6,701 nucleotides of DNA, from positions 1-6,701 of the forward strand of contig NZ_QOLC01000058.1 in NCBI RefSeq assembly GCF_003333325.1, in the 5' to 3' direction. This document shows positions 6,372 through 6,701 of this stretch, in pieces. Source of the stretch: Candidatus Ulvibacter alkanivorans. GTDB taxonomy: Bacteria > Bacteroidota > Bacteroidia > Flavobacteriales > Flavobacteriaceae. Numbering within the stretch: position 1 is the first letter of the stretch; each line of letters opens with the position of its first letter. The notes beneath the pieces are model-generated. The model had not been told where the DNA came from and did not search any database. It saw only the letters and a list, made by a program, of their open reading frames with translations. The translations under genes and the position numbers were made by a program.

Positions 6372-6665
6372 TTATCGTAATTTTTTTCTCATAGCTTCCG
6401 AAATGTTTTCGGCATAGACGCCATAGGCATCTACCAAAAGTCCTTTAATCCCATTTTTTGATGAAATAGCATAAAGCACACTGTTATCGTCGGTACTGCT
6501 CATACCCTCAAAACGATGCATCTCGTCAACATTAAAATCTTCTGGGTGTATTTCAATTTTTAGTGAGGCACACTCCAAACATTCTGGTTTTAGGTTAAAA
6601 TCGTATGTATAACCTTTTCGCTGTAAATCGTTTATTGCTTCTGAAAGGGTGTCGTAATTGTTCAT
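6372..6665 (-). CDS. Small conserved protein, often misnamed phosphoribosylpyrophosphate synthetase
   Basis: This 97-residue soluble protein matches my memory of a compact Bacteroidota family with the start YDTLSEAINDLQRKGYTYDFNL (4-25), then HPEDFNVDEMHRFEGMS (40-56), VLYAISS (63-69) and KGLLVDAYGVYAE (74-86). Databases often label these 'phosphoribosylpyrophosphate synthetase', but at under 100 residues with no PRPP-binding motif the label cannot be right. A CLEC (Cys29, Cys32) pair could in principle bind metal. It leads the copper-export operon, 18 bases before copB. The ATG at 6665 is the natural start; the upstream 36 bases to the window edge are AT-rich with no convincing TAnnTTTG. The biochemical role is unknown. 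Confidence 0.8.
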   Translation of the reverse strand: MNNYDTLSEAINDLQRKGYTYDFNLKPECLECASLKIEIHPEDFNVDEMHRFEGMSSTDDNSVLYAISSKNGIKGLLVDAYGVYAENISEAMRKKLR

Positions 6666-6701
6666 TTTTATTTTATTTATAAGTCATTGTAAAATAACTA
6701 T

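Overview
The window is AT-rich DNA that fits a member of the Bacteroidota, most likely a flavobacterium. The evidence is an exact TAnnTTTG-type -7 promoter element before the first gene, an RteC-family protein (a family tied to Bacteroides-type conjugative transposons), and protein sequences of flavobacterial character. It looks like an accessory region: a toxin-antitoxin or phage-defence operon faces a copper and drug efflux operon, and a rearrangement scar lies where they meet.

Left part (1 to about 2285, + strand). A short promoter region carries two similarly spaced inverted repeats of a TGGC half-site. It drives an AbiEi-like antitoxin/repressor, then an AbiEii nucleotidyltransferase toxin overlapping it by 8 bases. 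Ten bases later comes the start of a third gene, an unrecognised membrane protein of which only about 85 residues remain.

Middle (about 2285). The membrane gene breaks off inside the 3' end of an RteC-family gene on the - strand. Each open frame runs on into the antisense of the other, which is what a deletion or recombination joining two convergent genes would leave. RteC keeps about 228 residues of its own sequence and has lost its C-terminal end.

Right part (2970 to 6701, - strand). In transcription order this holds a 97-residue protein of a family often misnamed 'phosphoribosylpyrophosphate synthetase', a 700-residue CopB-type (CPH motif) copper P1B-ATPase with a His/Met-rich N-terminus, an MFS drug-type exporter whose ATG directly follows the copB stop codon, and then the truncated rteC 62 bases further on. 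The first three genes are packed like one operon for metal and toxic-compound export. A 14-bp perfect hairpin lies inside the first codons of the MFS gene and could set its expression relative to copB.

No RNA genes, CRISPR arrays or insertion-sequence ends were seen. The most notable points are the duplicated operator architecture before the AbiE-like pair, the convergent-gene fusion that truncates both rteC and a third gene of the AbiE-like operon, the hairpin at the copB/MFS junction, and a 14-bp perfect palindrome inside the toxin gene.
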